Shown: piece by piece, positions 8,974 to 16,408 of the stretch
How the letters are laid out: every line of letters begins with the position of its first letter
Position numbering within the stretch: position 1 is the first letter of the stretch
Source: Thermoplasmata archaeon
GTDB taxonomy: Archaea > Thermoplasmatota > E2 > DHVEG-1
Assembly (NCBI GenBank): GCA_003649845.1
Contig: QMTB01000008.1
Span: forward strand, 1-18,618
Direction: 5' to 3'
Length of the DNA: 18,618 bases
Made by a program: the position numbers and the translations under genes
The notes under the pieces: generated by a model
What the model was told of the DNA's origin: nothing
Database searches by the model: none
The model's input: the letters and a program-made list of their open reading frames with translations, nothing else

Positions 8974-10650
8974 TTAATAGATGATAGGTTCTTTATATTC
9001 TCCAAATACCTCTCTTAATACCTGACAGGTTTCCCCTAGAGTAGCATAGGAATGCACGCAGTCTAATATATATGGCATAAGGTTTTCATCACCTTCCGCT
9101 GCTTTTCTAAGTCTCTCTAAGTTACGTTGAACTTTAGCATTATCTCTCTCTTTTCTAAGTTTCTTCAATCTATTAATCTGTCTTTCTTCGCCTTTTTCAT
9201 CCATTTTAAGCAGAGGTATTTCAAGGTCTTCCTCTATCTGATAACGATTTACTCCTACTATAATCCTTTTTTCTTCATCTATCTCTTTCTGATATCTATA
9301 TGCTGCTTCTGCTATCTCCTTTTGGAAGAAGCCTTTTTCTATAGCTGGTATTACTCCACCTAGTTTCTCTACTCTATCAAAATACTTATAGGCTTCCTCC
9401 TCCATTTTATCAGTAAGCCATTCTATATAATAGGATCCACCTAGTGGGTCAACAGTATTTGTAACACCGCTCTCCTCTGCTATAATCTGCTGTGTTCTCA
9501 AAGCGATTCTAACTGCTTTCTCAGATGGTAATGCTAATGCTTCATCCATAGAATTTGTATGTAGAGATTGAGTACCACCAAGTACTGCTGCAAGTGCTTG
9601 TATTGTTACTCTAACAATATTTATCTCAGGTTGCTGAGCTGTGAGTGTACAACCAGCTGTCTGCGTGTGAAAGCGCATATACATAGATCTAGGTTTTTTT
9701 GCACCTAGTTTTTTAAGTTCTCTAGCCCAGATACGACGAGCAGCTCTATATTTAGCTATTTCTTCAAAGAAATCATTATGAGCATTGAAGAAGAAGCTAA
9801 GTCTTGGTGCAAACTGATCTATCTCAAGCCCTCTAGCCATAGCTGCTTTAACATATTCTAAACCATCTAATAGTGTAAAAGCTAATTCTTGTACAGCAGT
9901 AGAACCAGCTTCTCTAATATGATAACCACTTATACTAATAGTATTCCATTTAGGTACATATTTAAAACCATATTCGAAGGTATCTACAATCAAACGCATA
10001 GAAGATTCAGGTGGAAATATAAAGGATTTCTGAGCGATGTATTCTTTAAGGATATCATTTTGAATGGTTCCACCTATCAATTTTTTATCAATACCTTGAT
10101 TCTCAGCGTTAGCTATATACATAGCCCATATGATAGCAGCTGGTCCATTAATAGTCATAGAAGTAGTTATTTTATCTAGAGGTATACCATCAAATAGTAT
10201 CTCCATATCCTTCAGTGAGGATACTGCTACACCGCATTTACCAAATTCTCCTCTAGCAAATGGATGATCTGTATCATAACCATAGAGCGTTGGATAATCA
10301 AAGGCTACACTAAGCCCTGTCTCACCGTGTGCTAGTAGATATTTATATCTTTTATTTGTCTCCTCTGCTGTTCCAAAACCAGCGAATTGACGCATAGTCC
10401 ATATACGTCCTCTATACATAGTTGCATGAATTCCTCGGAGAAATGGATATTCCCCAGGGAATCCAATATCTTTTAGGTAATCTACATCCTCTATATCTGT
10501 TGGTAGATAAACAGGTTTAATCTCTATATCAGATAGATTTTTAAATTTAGGTTTCCTCTCAGGTTTCCTCTCCGTTAGAGGTCTATAACAGTTTTCCTCC
10601 CATTGTTTTTCATGTTCTCTAATCTCTTTAAGCATTTTCTTATCAAACAT
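8974..10650 (-). CDS. icmA: Acyl-CoA mutase large subunit of the methylmalonyl-CoA mutase family, probable isobutyryl-CoA mutase
   Basis: The 558 aa catalytic TIM-barrel subunit of an adenosylcobalamin radical mutase. It lines up, with identical numbering by my count, with the Propionibacterium methylmalonyl-CoA mutase barrel: MRQ at 86-88, [10 protein letters not shown] with Gln197, SGYH with Tyr243 and His244, FAPRLSFFF, and [10 protein letters not shown]. Two substrate-selecting positions differ: residue 89 is Phe (Tyr in methylmalonyl-CoA mutase) and residue 207 is Gln (Arg there, binding the substrate carboxylate). Phe plus Gln is the pair known from isobutyryl-CoA mutase (Phe80/Gln198 in Streptomyces). 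The expected reaction is therefore isobutyryl-CoA to n-butyryl-CoA. Automatic pipelines will call it methylmalonyl-CoA mutase; related 2-hydroxyisobutyryl- or pivalyl-CoA activity cannot be excluded. GGGGGTTGA precedes the ATG. No epimerase or propionyl-CoA carboxylase is nearby. Confidence 0.9.
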   Translation of the reverse strand: MFDKKMLKEIREHEKQWEENCYRPLTERKPERKPKFKNLSDIEIKPVYLPTDIEDVDYLKDIGFPGEYPFLRGIHATMYRGRIWTMRQFAGFGTAEETNKRYKYLLAHGETGLSVAFDYPTLYGYDTDHPFARGEFGKCGVAVSSLKDMEILFDGIPLDKITTSMTINGPAAIIWAMYIANAENQGIDKKLIGGTIQNDILKEYIAQKSFIFPPESSMRLIVDTFEYGFKYVPKWNTISISGYHIREAGSTAVQELAFTLLDGLEYVKAAMARGLEIDQFAPRLSFFFNAHNDFFEEIAKYRAARRIWARELKKLGAKKPRSMYMRFHTQTAGCTLTAQQPEINIVRVTIQALAAVLGGTQSLHTNSMDEALALPSEKAVRIALRTQQIIAEESGVTNTVDPLGGSYYIEWLTDKMEEEAYKYFDRVEKLGGVIPAIEKGFFQKEIAEAAYRYQKEIDEEKRIIVGVNRYQIEEDLEIPLLKMDEKGEERQINRLKKLRKERDNAKVQRNLERLRKAAEGDENLMPYILDCVHSYATLGETCQVLREVFGEYKEPIIY

Positions 10651-10669
10651 GATTTCTCAACCCCCTTTT

Positions 10670-11200
10670 CTAGTAGTCTATCCCTTTTCTGGCGAGTATA
10701 CCTTTTTGAAATGGGTGTTTAATATCAAGCATCTCTGTAACTAGATCCGCGTTTTTTATAATCTCTGGATGAGCGTATCTACCTGTTAAAACTAATTCTA
10801 ACTTTTCTGGTTTATCTTGCATAAGTTTAATTACATCCTCAAGTGGTATAAGATTATAATCTACAGCTACATTGATCTCATCTAGTATAACCACGTCATA
10901 TCTGTTTTCCTCAATTATCTTCTTAGCATAATTAAATCCTTCTCTCGCCAAATCTATATCTATCTTCTCTGGATTTTCTTTAGATACAAACTCATCTCTA
11001 CCATGCTGCGATATAGTAAAATTAGGTATATTCTCTATGGCATCAATCTCACTATAACGACGACCTTTCATAAACTGTACCATGTGAATCTTCATATTAG
11101 CCCCTGTTGCCCTTAAAGCTAAACCAAGAGCTGCTGTTGTTTTACCTTTACCAGGTCCAGTATAGACATGGATAAATCCTCTTTGAGATTCCTCTGTCAT
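10670..11200 (-). CDS. cobO: Cob(I)yrinic acid a,c-diamide / cobalamin adenosyltransferase, CobO (CobA/BtuR) family
   Basis: It attaches the 5'-deoxyadenosyl group of ATP to reduced corrinoid, making the coenzyme the neighbouring mutase needs. At 176 aa it has the usual family length. The P-loop TGPGKGKTTAA lies at about 14-24, followed by the ALGLALRATG helix and a VQFMKG strand; the VVILDEIN motif is central and the LTGR/HPFQKGILARKGIDY end is typical. It is the first gene of the minus operon, with the mutase large subunit 20 bp downstream, so coenzyme synthesis and mutase are made together. The ribosome site (GGGAT before ATG) is weak and the leader may be very short. PduO- and EutT-type transferases are unrelated folds and are excluded by these motifs. 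Confidence 0.92.
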   Translation of the reverse strand: MTEESQRGFIHVYTGPGKGKTTAALGLALRATGANMKIHMVQFMKGRRYSEIDAIENIPNFTISQHGRDEFVSKENPEKIDIDLAREGFNYAKKIIEENRYDVVILDEINVAVDYNLIPLEDVIKLMQDKPEKLELVLTGRYAHPEIIKNADLVTEMLDIKHPFQKGILARKGIDY

Positions 11201-11229
11201 TATAAATCCCTTAAATGAATCTATGAGGA

Positions 11230-11240
11230 GGTTATATTTC
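11230..11240 (-). promoter_or_regulatory. Possible TATA box of the cobO-mutase operon
   Basis: On the minus strand this reads GAAATATAACC, about 30 nt upstream of the cobO start codon. It would give a leader of only about 10 nt. Other AT-rich strings are present, so the call is tentative. Confidence 0.35.
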
Positions 11241-11281
11241 TTACCCTTAGTTTACCATGAAAAGTTTCAATTTTTATTATA

Positions 11282-11304
11282 ACTATATTTGAATACATGT
11301 ATTC
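11282..11304. promoter_or_regulatory. Candidate TATA element plus perfect 14-bp palindrome in the divergent promoter
   Basis: GAATACATGTATTC (11291-11304) is a perfect 14-bp palindrome in the 157-bp gap between cobO and the second acyl-CoA dehydrogenase. It directly abuts ACTATATTT (11282-11290), a TATA-like element for the plus strand, so a dimeric repressor bound here would sit between TATA box and transcript start. For cobO the site lies upstream of the promoter. An alternative plus-strand TATA is ATTATTTTAGA (11309-11319). The regulator is unknown. Confidence 0.45.
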
Positions 11305-11357
11305 TTTTATTATTTTAGAGGGAAAGTTTTATGTTATGATATCCTATTTCGATTCGC

Positions 11358-12500
11358 ATGCAATTGGAGTTAAATGAACAACAGAAGATGATTCAGAAGA
11401 TGGTGCGAGAGTTTGCTGAAAAAGAGATTGCACCAGTAGCCTCTGAACTGGATAAGAAAGCTAAGTATCCAACAGAGATTCTTAAGAAGATGGCTAAACT
11501 CGGTTTACTAGGAGCTATTATACCGCAGGAATATGGAGGAGCTGGTCTTGATACTATAAGTTATACAATTATCATAGAGGAGATTTCTAAGAAATGTGCA
11601 TCAACAGGTGTCATTACATCAGTGCATAACTCTTTGGTATCTTGGCCTATAATGAAGTATGGAAATGAAGAGCAGAAGAAGAAGTATCTACCTATACTTG
11701 CAAGGGGAGAAAAGATAGGTGCTTTTGCAGGTACAGAACCTAATGCTGGATCTGATCTAGGAGCTATGCAAACTACTGCTGAACTTAAAGGAGATAAATA
11801 TATCATCAATGGAAATAAAACATTTATAACTAGTGGAAGTAAAGCAGGTGTTCTAATTGTCTTTGCTGTTACAGATAAAAGTCTAGGTTCAAAAGGTATC
11901 AGCGCTTTTATAGTTGAGAATACAATGAAAGGTTTCAAGGTGGGCGACACATTCGAGAAGATGGGTATAAATGCTAATCATGTAACAGAACTTATATTTG
12001 AAGATATGGAGGTTCCAAAAGAAAACCTGCTAGGTAAAGAAGGTGAAGGGTTTAAAATTGCTTTATCTGCTCTAGATGGTGGACGTATAGGTATAGCTGC
12101 ACAAGCTGTTGGTATAGCACAAGCTGCTCTTGAAGAAAGCATAGAGTATTCTAAGCAGCGTCAGCAGTTTGGTAGACCTATAGCTAAATTCCAAGCTATA
12201 CAGTGGATGCTTGCTGATATGGCTACTAGGATAGAAGCAGCACGTCAACTAGTTTATAAAGCAGCCTATGCAAAGGATCATAAACAAGGTAGATATTCTA
12301 AAGAAGCTGCTATGGCTAAACTCTTTGCATCTGAAACAGCTATGGATGCAGTTATTAAAGCCGTGCAGATACATGGTGGCTATGGCTATACCAAAGAGTA
12401 TACTGTTGAACGTCTATTCAGAGATGCTAAAATTACAGAGATATATGAAGGTACATCTGAAGTACAACGCCTAGTTATAGCAAATAGTTTATTAAAATAA
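11358..12500 (+). CDS. Acyl-CoA dehydrogenase (short-chain/butyryl-CoA type), paralogue 2
   Basis: An FAD acyl-CoA dehydrogenase of 380 aa feeding the EtfAB encoded three genes downstream. FAD motifs are [10 protein letters not shown] (124-133) and TFITSG (155-160). The base is Glu364 in [10 protein letters not shown], the form usual in butyryl-CoA dehydrogenases, and the HNSLVSWPI segment (90-98) is also like that group. It therefore seems the better candidate of the two for butyryl-CoA. By eye it shares well over half its residues with the copy at 1897, including a 62-nt stretch identical at DNA level. ATG at 11358 is the only sensible start, but no ribosome site is seen before it; translation from a short or absent leader is possible. 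It heads the long plus-strand operon and is followed 12 bp on by a synthetase. Confidence 0.93.
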   Translation: MQLELNEQQKMIQKMVREFAEKEIAPVASELDKKAKYPTEILKKMAKLGLLGAIIPQEYGGAGLDTISYTIIIEEISKKCASTGVITSVHNSLVSWPIMKYGNEEQKKKYLPILARGEKIGAFAGTEPNAGSDLGAMQTTAELKGDKYIINGNKTFITSGSKAGVLIVFAVTDKSLGSKGISAFIVENTMKGFKVGDTFEKMGINANHVTELIFEDMEVPKENLLGKEGEGFKIALSALDGGRIGIAAQAVGIAQAALEESIEYSKQRQQFGRPIAKFQAIQWMLADMATRIEAARQLVYKAAYAKDHKQGRYSKEAAMAKLFASETAMDAVIKAVQIHGGYGYTKEYTVERLFRDAKITEIYEGTSEVQRLVIANSLLK

Positions 12501-12512
12501 TGGTGAAAGTAT

Positions 12513-14141
12513 ATGGGGGAGTTTTCATACGAAGAAGAAGTTAGAAAATGGAAGTGGGATATACCTGAGAAGTATAATATTGGATATGATTGTGTAGATA
12601 AACACGTTGAACAAGGGAATGGAGATAAAACAATATTATACTGGGAGGATTCAAAAGGTTCAAAGGCTACCTATACTTTTAGAGAGATGAAGGAACTTAC
12701 AGATAAATTTGGAAATATACTTAGAGATCTAGATTTTAAGAAAGGTGATCGATTCCTCATCCGCCTCCCAAATATACCTGCCTTCCATATATCTTTCCTC
12801 GGCGGAGTGAAGATTGGTGCTGTACCTATACCATCTAGTGTTATGTTTAGAACACATGAGATAGCATATAGAGTTAAAGATAGTGAATCTAAGATGGTTA
12901 TAACTACTCCAGAGTATGTGAAAGAGGTTGATGAGATTAGAGAGGAATGTCCATCCTTAGAATATATAATAGTTGTGGGTAAATCAAAAAGTGATAGACA
13001 TTTAGAATTTGATGAACTTATGAGGAAAGCTTCTTCAAATTTAGAATTAGAAGAAACTAGCAAGGAGGATATAGCTTTCTTCTGTTATACATCTGGTACA
13101 ACTGGTGATCCTAAAGGTGCTGTACATCTACATCGATGGGTTCCAGGCAATGATCCTAGTGTTATATATTGGGAGGATGCAAAGGAAGGTGATCTCATTG
13201 GTCATACTGGTGATTTAAACTGGATTTATCCACTTGGTAATGGTTTTCTATATCCTTGGAGACGTGGTATATCTACTTTCATATATGATGGACGTTTCAA
13301 TCCGGAGAAATGGTTTGAACTTTTAGAGAGATATGGTATAACCATCTTAGCATCTGTTCCAACGGCTTATAGGATGTTTCTAACAGTAAAAGATGCAGAG
13401 AAAAAATATGATTTATCTAAACTAAGGCATTGTACCTCTGCTGGTGAACCACTTAACCCAGAGGTTATAAAGGAGTGGAAGAAACGTTTTGGTTTAGATA
13501 TCTATGATGGTATCGGTATGACTGAGGTTATGGTTTATCTATCTAATATGCCTGGTTTGAAGATTAAACCAGGTTCTTGTGGTAAACCACAACCTGGTAA
13601 GATATGTGCTGTTGTAGATGAAGATGGAAATCCACTACCACAAGGTGAACATGGTATACTAGCGGTTAAAGATAGTGACCCTGGTTTATTTAAAGAGTAT
13701 TGGAGGAAACCTGATAAAACAAAAGAGTGTTTTAAAAACGGTTGGTTTCTAAGTGGAGATGTAGTATATCAAGATGAAGAAGGTTATTATTGGTTTAGCG
13801 GTAGAGATGATGATCTAATTATGGCATCTGGTTATCGTATATCTCCCTTTGAAGTAGAATCAGCTATAATCTCACATCCAGATGTATTGGAATGTGCTGT
13901 TGTAGCTAGTCCAGATGAGATTAGAGGTGTAATAGTTAAAGCTTTTATTGTACTCCATGATCCATCTAAAGCTTCTGATGAACTTGCAAAGGAGATACAA
14001 GAGCATACAAAGAAGGTTGCTGCTCCATATAAATATCCTAGGGAGATAGAGTTTGTTGAAGAGTTACCTAAAACTCAGAGTGGTAAAATTAAAAGGAAAG
14101 AACTTAGAGAGTTGGAACGTAAGAGAAAGTTAGGGGGATGA
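12513..14141 (+). CDS. AMP-forming acyl-CoA synthetase (ACSM type), paralogue 2
   Basis: Same reaction as the synthetase at 3047: ATP-dependent activation of an acid to acyl-CoA. The 542 aa protein carries TSGTTGDPK at 193-201, the YDGIGMTEV adenine-binding motif, FLSGDVVYQDEEGYYWFSGRDDD, ASGYRISPFEVES at the hinge, and catalytic Lys525 in PKTQSGKIKRK. The hydrophobic pocket region differs from paralogue 1 (for example TGDLNWIYPLGNGFLYPW against SDTGWAKAAWGKLFGQM), so the two probably take different acids. A GGTGA ribosome site precedes the ATG. The same gene order, dehydrogenase then synthetase, is seen in both copies, which suggests duplication of a two-gene cassette. It ends 3 bp before etfB. 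Confidence 0.93.
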   Translation: MGEFSYEEEVRKWKWDIPEKYNIGYDCVDKHVEQGNGDKTILYWEDSKGSKATYTFREMKELTDKFGNILRDLDFKKGDRFLIRLPNIPAFHISFLGGVKIGAVPIPSSVMFRTHEIAYRVKDSESKMVITTPEYVKEVDEIREECPSLEYIIVVGKSKSDRHLEFDELMRKASSNLELEETSKEDIAFFCYTSGTTGDPKGAVHLHRWVPGNDPSVIYWEDAKEGDLIGHTGDLNWIYPLGNGFLYPWRRGISTFIYDGRFNPEKWFELLERYGITILASVPTAYRMFLTVKDAEKKYDLSKLRHCTSAGEPLNPEVIKEWKKRFGLDIYDGIGMTEVMVYLSNMPGLKIKPGSCGKPQPGKICAVVDEDGNPLPQGEHGILAVKDSDPGLFKEYWRKPDKTKECFKNGWFLSGDVVYQDEEGYYWFSGRDDDLIMASGYRISPFEVESAIISHPDVLECAVVASPDEIRGVIVKAFIVLHDPSKASDELAKEIQEHTKKVAAPYKYPREIEFVEELPKTQSGKIKRKELRELERKRKLGG

Positions 14142-14144
14142 AAT

Positions 14145-14900
14145 ATGAAGATAATCGTATGTGCAAAACAAGTTGTAGATGCATCTGAGATGAAGATTGA
14201 CCCAAATACTAAAAAACCTATACTAGCAGGTCTTGAAAGAAAAGTCAATGATATAGATAAAAATGCTGTTGAAGAAGCTATAAAGATTAAAGAGAAACAT
14301 GGTGGTAGTATAACTGTTATAACAGTTGGTGAAAGCGATGCTAGAGAGAGACTTAAAGAGTTATTAGCGATGGGTGCAGATGAAGCTATACTTATACCAG
14401 CTGATGGAGATTATAATGTTATAACAGAACTACTTGCTGCAGCTATAAAAAAGATTGGAGAATATGATATAATACTATGTGGAGAAGCTTCAACAGATAT
14501 GTTCTCTGGGCAGGTAGGGCCAAGACTTGCTGGACTACTTGGTATACCTCAGATAACCTATGCTCATACTTTAACTGTTGAAAAGGATAAGGTTATAGGG
14601 GAACGTAACCTAGGGGATAAATCTGTTACTATAGAATCTACTATGCCTGTTGTTGTAACTGTTACAAAGGAGATTAATGAACCTAGGTTACCTAGTCTAA
14701 TGCAGATTCTAGGTTCTGCGAATAAACCTATTCATGAGTGGAGTGGTGAATCTCTAGGTGTTACTCCTAAATCAATGGTTGAAACCATTAGTTTAGAAGG
14801 TGTATCAATGAAGCGTAAAAATATAGTTTTTGAGGATGCAAGTGATGAAAATATAGAGAAACTAGTTGATAATCTACTAAAGGAAGGAGTGGTGGGTTAA
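14145..14900 (+). CDS. etfB: Electron transfer flavoprotein, beta subunit
   Basis: The beta subunit of the heterodimeric flavoprotein that takes electrons from acyl-CoA dehydrogenases. It is 251 aa, of normal length, and starts with MKIIVCAKQV, the typical first strand, followed by the NDIDKNAVEEAIKIKE helix. The nucleotide-binding stretch around 113-131 (GEASTDMFSGQVGPRLAGL) has Gln123-Val-Gly-Pro126. From memory this resembles the GDTAQVGP form of electron-bifurcating ETFs in anaerobes more than the DDCNQTGQ form of aerobic mitochondrial-type ETFs, though it matches neither exactly. It is tightly packed: 3 bp after the synthetase and one base before etfA. No ETF-quinone oxidoreductase gene lies in the window, so the downstream acceptor is unknown. 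Confidence 0.93.
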   Translation: MKIIVCAKQVVDASEMKIDPNTKKPILAGLERKVNDIDKNAVEEAIKIKEKHGGSITVITVGESDARERLKELLAMGADEAILIPADGDYNVITELLAAAIKKIGEYDIILCGEASTDMFSGQVGPRLAGLLGIPQITYAHTLTVEKDKVIGERNLGDKSVTIESTMPVVVTVTKEINEPRLPSLMQILGSANKPIHEWSGESLGVTPKSMVETISLEGVSMKRKNIVFEDASDENIEKLVDNLLKEGVVG

Positions 14901-14901
14901 A

Positions 14902-15855
14902 ATGGTTTTAGTATACTCTGAGAAGGAGAATATAGCATATGAGTTGTTGAATAAAGGTAGAGAACTTGCTGATAAACTTGGTAGAAAACTTATAGCGGTT
15001 GTAATAGGTGGGGATAAAGATTTAGCAAAGAATCTTATAGCATATGGAGCAGATGAGGTAGTTGTTATTAAATCTCCAGTGTCTTCTTTTAAAGCTGAGG
15101 AATACGCTGATATTTTAAAACAAGTTGTTGAGGAGAAGAGTGTAGAAACTATACTTATTGGTTCTACTAAAAATGGTAAAGAACTTGCCTCTAGATTATC
15201 TGGTATTCTTAAAACAGGTTGTATCATCGATGCAGTTGATGTATATCTAGAGGATAACAAGGTTTATACAAAACGAGTGGTTTATAGTGGAAATGCTGTT
15301 GCATTACAAGGTTTCAATAGTAAACCTGCTATAGTTACAATCCCTCCTAGGTTGATTGATCCTCTACCTAGAGATGATAAGAGGAAAGGTGAGATTGAAG
15401 AGAAAGAATATAAGGTTAAACCATCGAGTTCCTCTATTGTTAAAATCACAGAGATGCAAACGGATAGTGTAAACGTTGAAGAAGCAGATATAATCGTATC
15501 ATGTGGTAGAGGTTTCAAGAATAAAGAAGATTTGAAACTAGCTGAAGAACTAGCTGAGGCTTTAAAAGGTAAAACCATTGGTTGTAGTAGACCTATTGCT
15601 GCTGATCTAAAATGGTTATCTGAGGATCACTGGATAGGTTTATCTGGTCATAAGGTTAAACCTAAGTTATACATAGCAGTTGGTATATCAGGGCAGATAC
15701 AACATATAGCTGGTATGAGAGACTCTGGTATAGTAGTAGCTATAAATAAAGACCCCGATGCGCTCATATTTAAATCAGCTGACTATGGTATAGTAGGAGA
15801 TCTCTATGAGGTTCTACCGAAACTTACAGAGGTTATCAAAGAGAAACTCGGATAA
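14902..15855 (+). CDS. etfA: Electron transfer flavoprotein, alpha subunit
   Basis: Partner of the beta subunit. The 317 aa protein has the usual two parts: an N-terminal domain (about 1-185) with GSTKNGKELASRLSG, and the C-terminal FAD domain (about 192-310). FAD motifs seen are CGRGFKNKED (201-210), SRPIAADLKW (229-238), VGISGQIQH (260-268) and INKDPDALIFKSADYGIVGD. In many relatives the third motif is GISGAIQH; Gln for Ala here is a small change. No extra ferredoxin-like domain is fused at either end. ATG at 14902 follows GGTGGG and lies two bases after the etfB stop. With EtfB it would serve both acyl-CoA dehydrogenases of the island, as no other ETF genes are visible. Confidence 0.93.
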   Translation: MVLVYSEKENIAYELLNKGRELADKLGRKLIAVVIGGDKDLAKNLIAYGADEVVVIKSPVSSFKAEEYADILKQVVEEKSVETILIGSTKNGKELASRLSGILKTGCIIDAVDVYLEDNKVYTKRVVYSGNAVALQGFNSKPAIVTIPPRLIDPLPRDDKRKGEIEEKEYKVKPSSSSIVKITEMQTDSVNVEEADIIVSCGRGFKNKEDLKLAEELAEALKGKTIGCSRPIAADLKWLSEDHWIGLSGHKVKPKLYIAVGISGQIQHIAGMRDSGIVVAINKDPDALIFKSADYGIVGDLYEVLPKLTEVIKEKLG

Positions 15856-15870
15856 AACCAAGGGATAACT

Positions 15871-16401
15871 ATGAGTAGAGAAGAGGATCGTAAACTAATC
15901 AATAGTATACCTAAAGATAAACTCCCTGATTTTATCTTTATGCATCTCCGTAATATGTGGAGTGTAGATGGACTATATTTTATAGGTATAGAAGAACGAT
16001 GGGGTACAGAAGGCGCTACAGAAGTTGATAGGTTTGTATGGGAGGTTATGGGTAAGATAGAAGCTAGACGTATAAAAGAACTCTTTGATATAAAAGGTAA
16101 GGATATAGCATCTGTAATAGAAGCTCTGAGATACTCTGGATGGACTTTAGATTTAGAGAACAAAGAAATTATAGTGGAAAATAAAAATAAGGCTATTGTT
16201 AGAAATGTTAAATGTAGAGTACAGCTCACTAGGATTAAAAAGGGGCTTGGAGAGTTTCCATGTAAACAGGTGAGATGGGGGTTTCTAAAAGCCTTTGCAA
16301 AAGAATTTAACCCAGAGATAAAGGTGTTATGTAATGTTTGTCCACTAGATGAACATCCTGAGGATCTATGGTGCGAATGGGTTTTCATCTTAGAAGAGTG
16401 A
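15871..16401 (+). CDS. DUF6125-family protein with five conserved cysteines, function unknown
   Basis: A soluble 176 aa protein with no signal peptide or membrane segment. The pattern CRVQ (Cys115), FPCK (Cys131), then C-x-x-C-P-x-D-x-H-P (Cys154, Cys157, His162) and W-C-E-W (Cys168) matches, from memory, the DUF6125 family of bacteria and archaea. The N-terminal half is helical, with MHLRNMWSVDGLYF and a GATEVDRFVWEVMG block. The cysteine/histidine cluster in the last 65 residues suggests a metal or iron-sulfur site, or a redox role, but no function is established as far as I know. It lies between etfA (15 bp) and the AbfD-like gene (7 bp) in one operon, which points to a role with flavoproteins or with the AbfD-like protein. 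AAGGGATAACT serves as ribosome site. Confidence 0.8.
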   Translation: MSREEDRKLINSIPKDKLPDFIFMHLRNMWSVDGLYFIGIEERWGTEGATEVDRFVWEVMGKIEARRIKELFDIKGKDIASVIEALRYSGWTLDLENKEIIVENKNKAIVRNVKCRVQLTRIKKGLGEFPCKQVRWGFLKAFAKEFNPEIKVLCNVCPLDEHPEDLWCEWVFILEE

Positions 16402-16408
16402 TTGTATT

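Noticed and set aside
9127..9363. Plus-strand frames within the mutase large subunit, including 9889-10179
   Set aside because: Antisense to a strongly conserved protein; their Phe/Tyr/Ser-rich products look like reverse translations of Lys/Glu-rich coding sequence.
8974..10650. Simple assignment as methylmalonyl-CoA mutase for propionate metabolism
   Set aside because: Pocket residues are Phe89 and Gln207, not Tyr and Arg, and no epimerase or propionyl-CoA carboxylase lies in the window. Kept as family name only.
11561..11950. 129-codon minus-strand frame inside the second dehydrogenase, and similar frames at 4839-5111, 12671-13063 and 14877-15260
   Set aside because: All lie antisense to clearly conserved enzymes and show no domain features; they follow from the codon bias of the true strand.
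15804..16388. 194-codon open frame on the minus strand
   Set aside because: It is antisense to the DUF6125 gene, is Ser/Leu/Ile-rich low-quality sequence, has no recognisable motif and no ribosome site; a shadow of the real gene.
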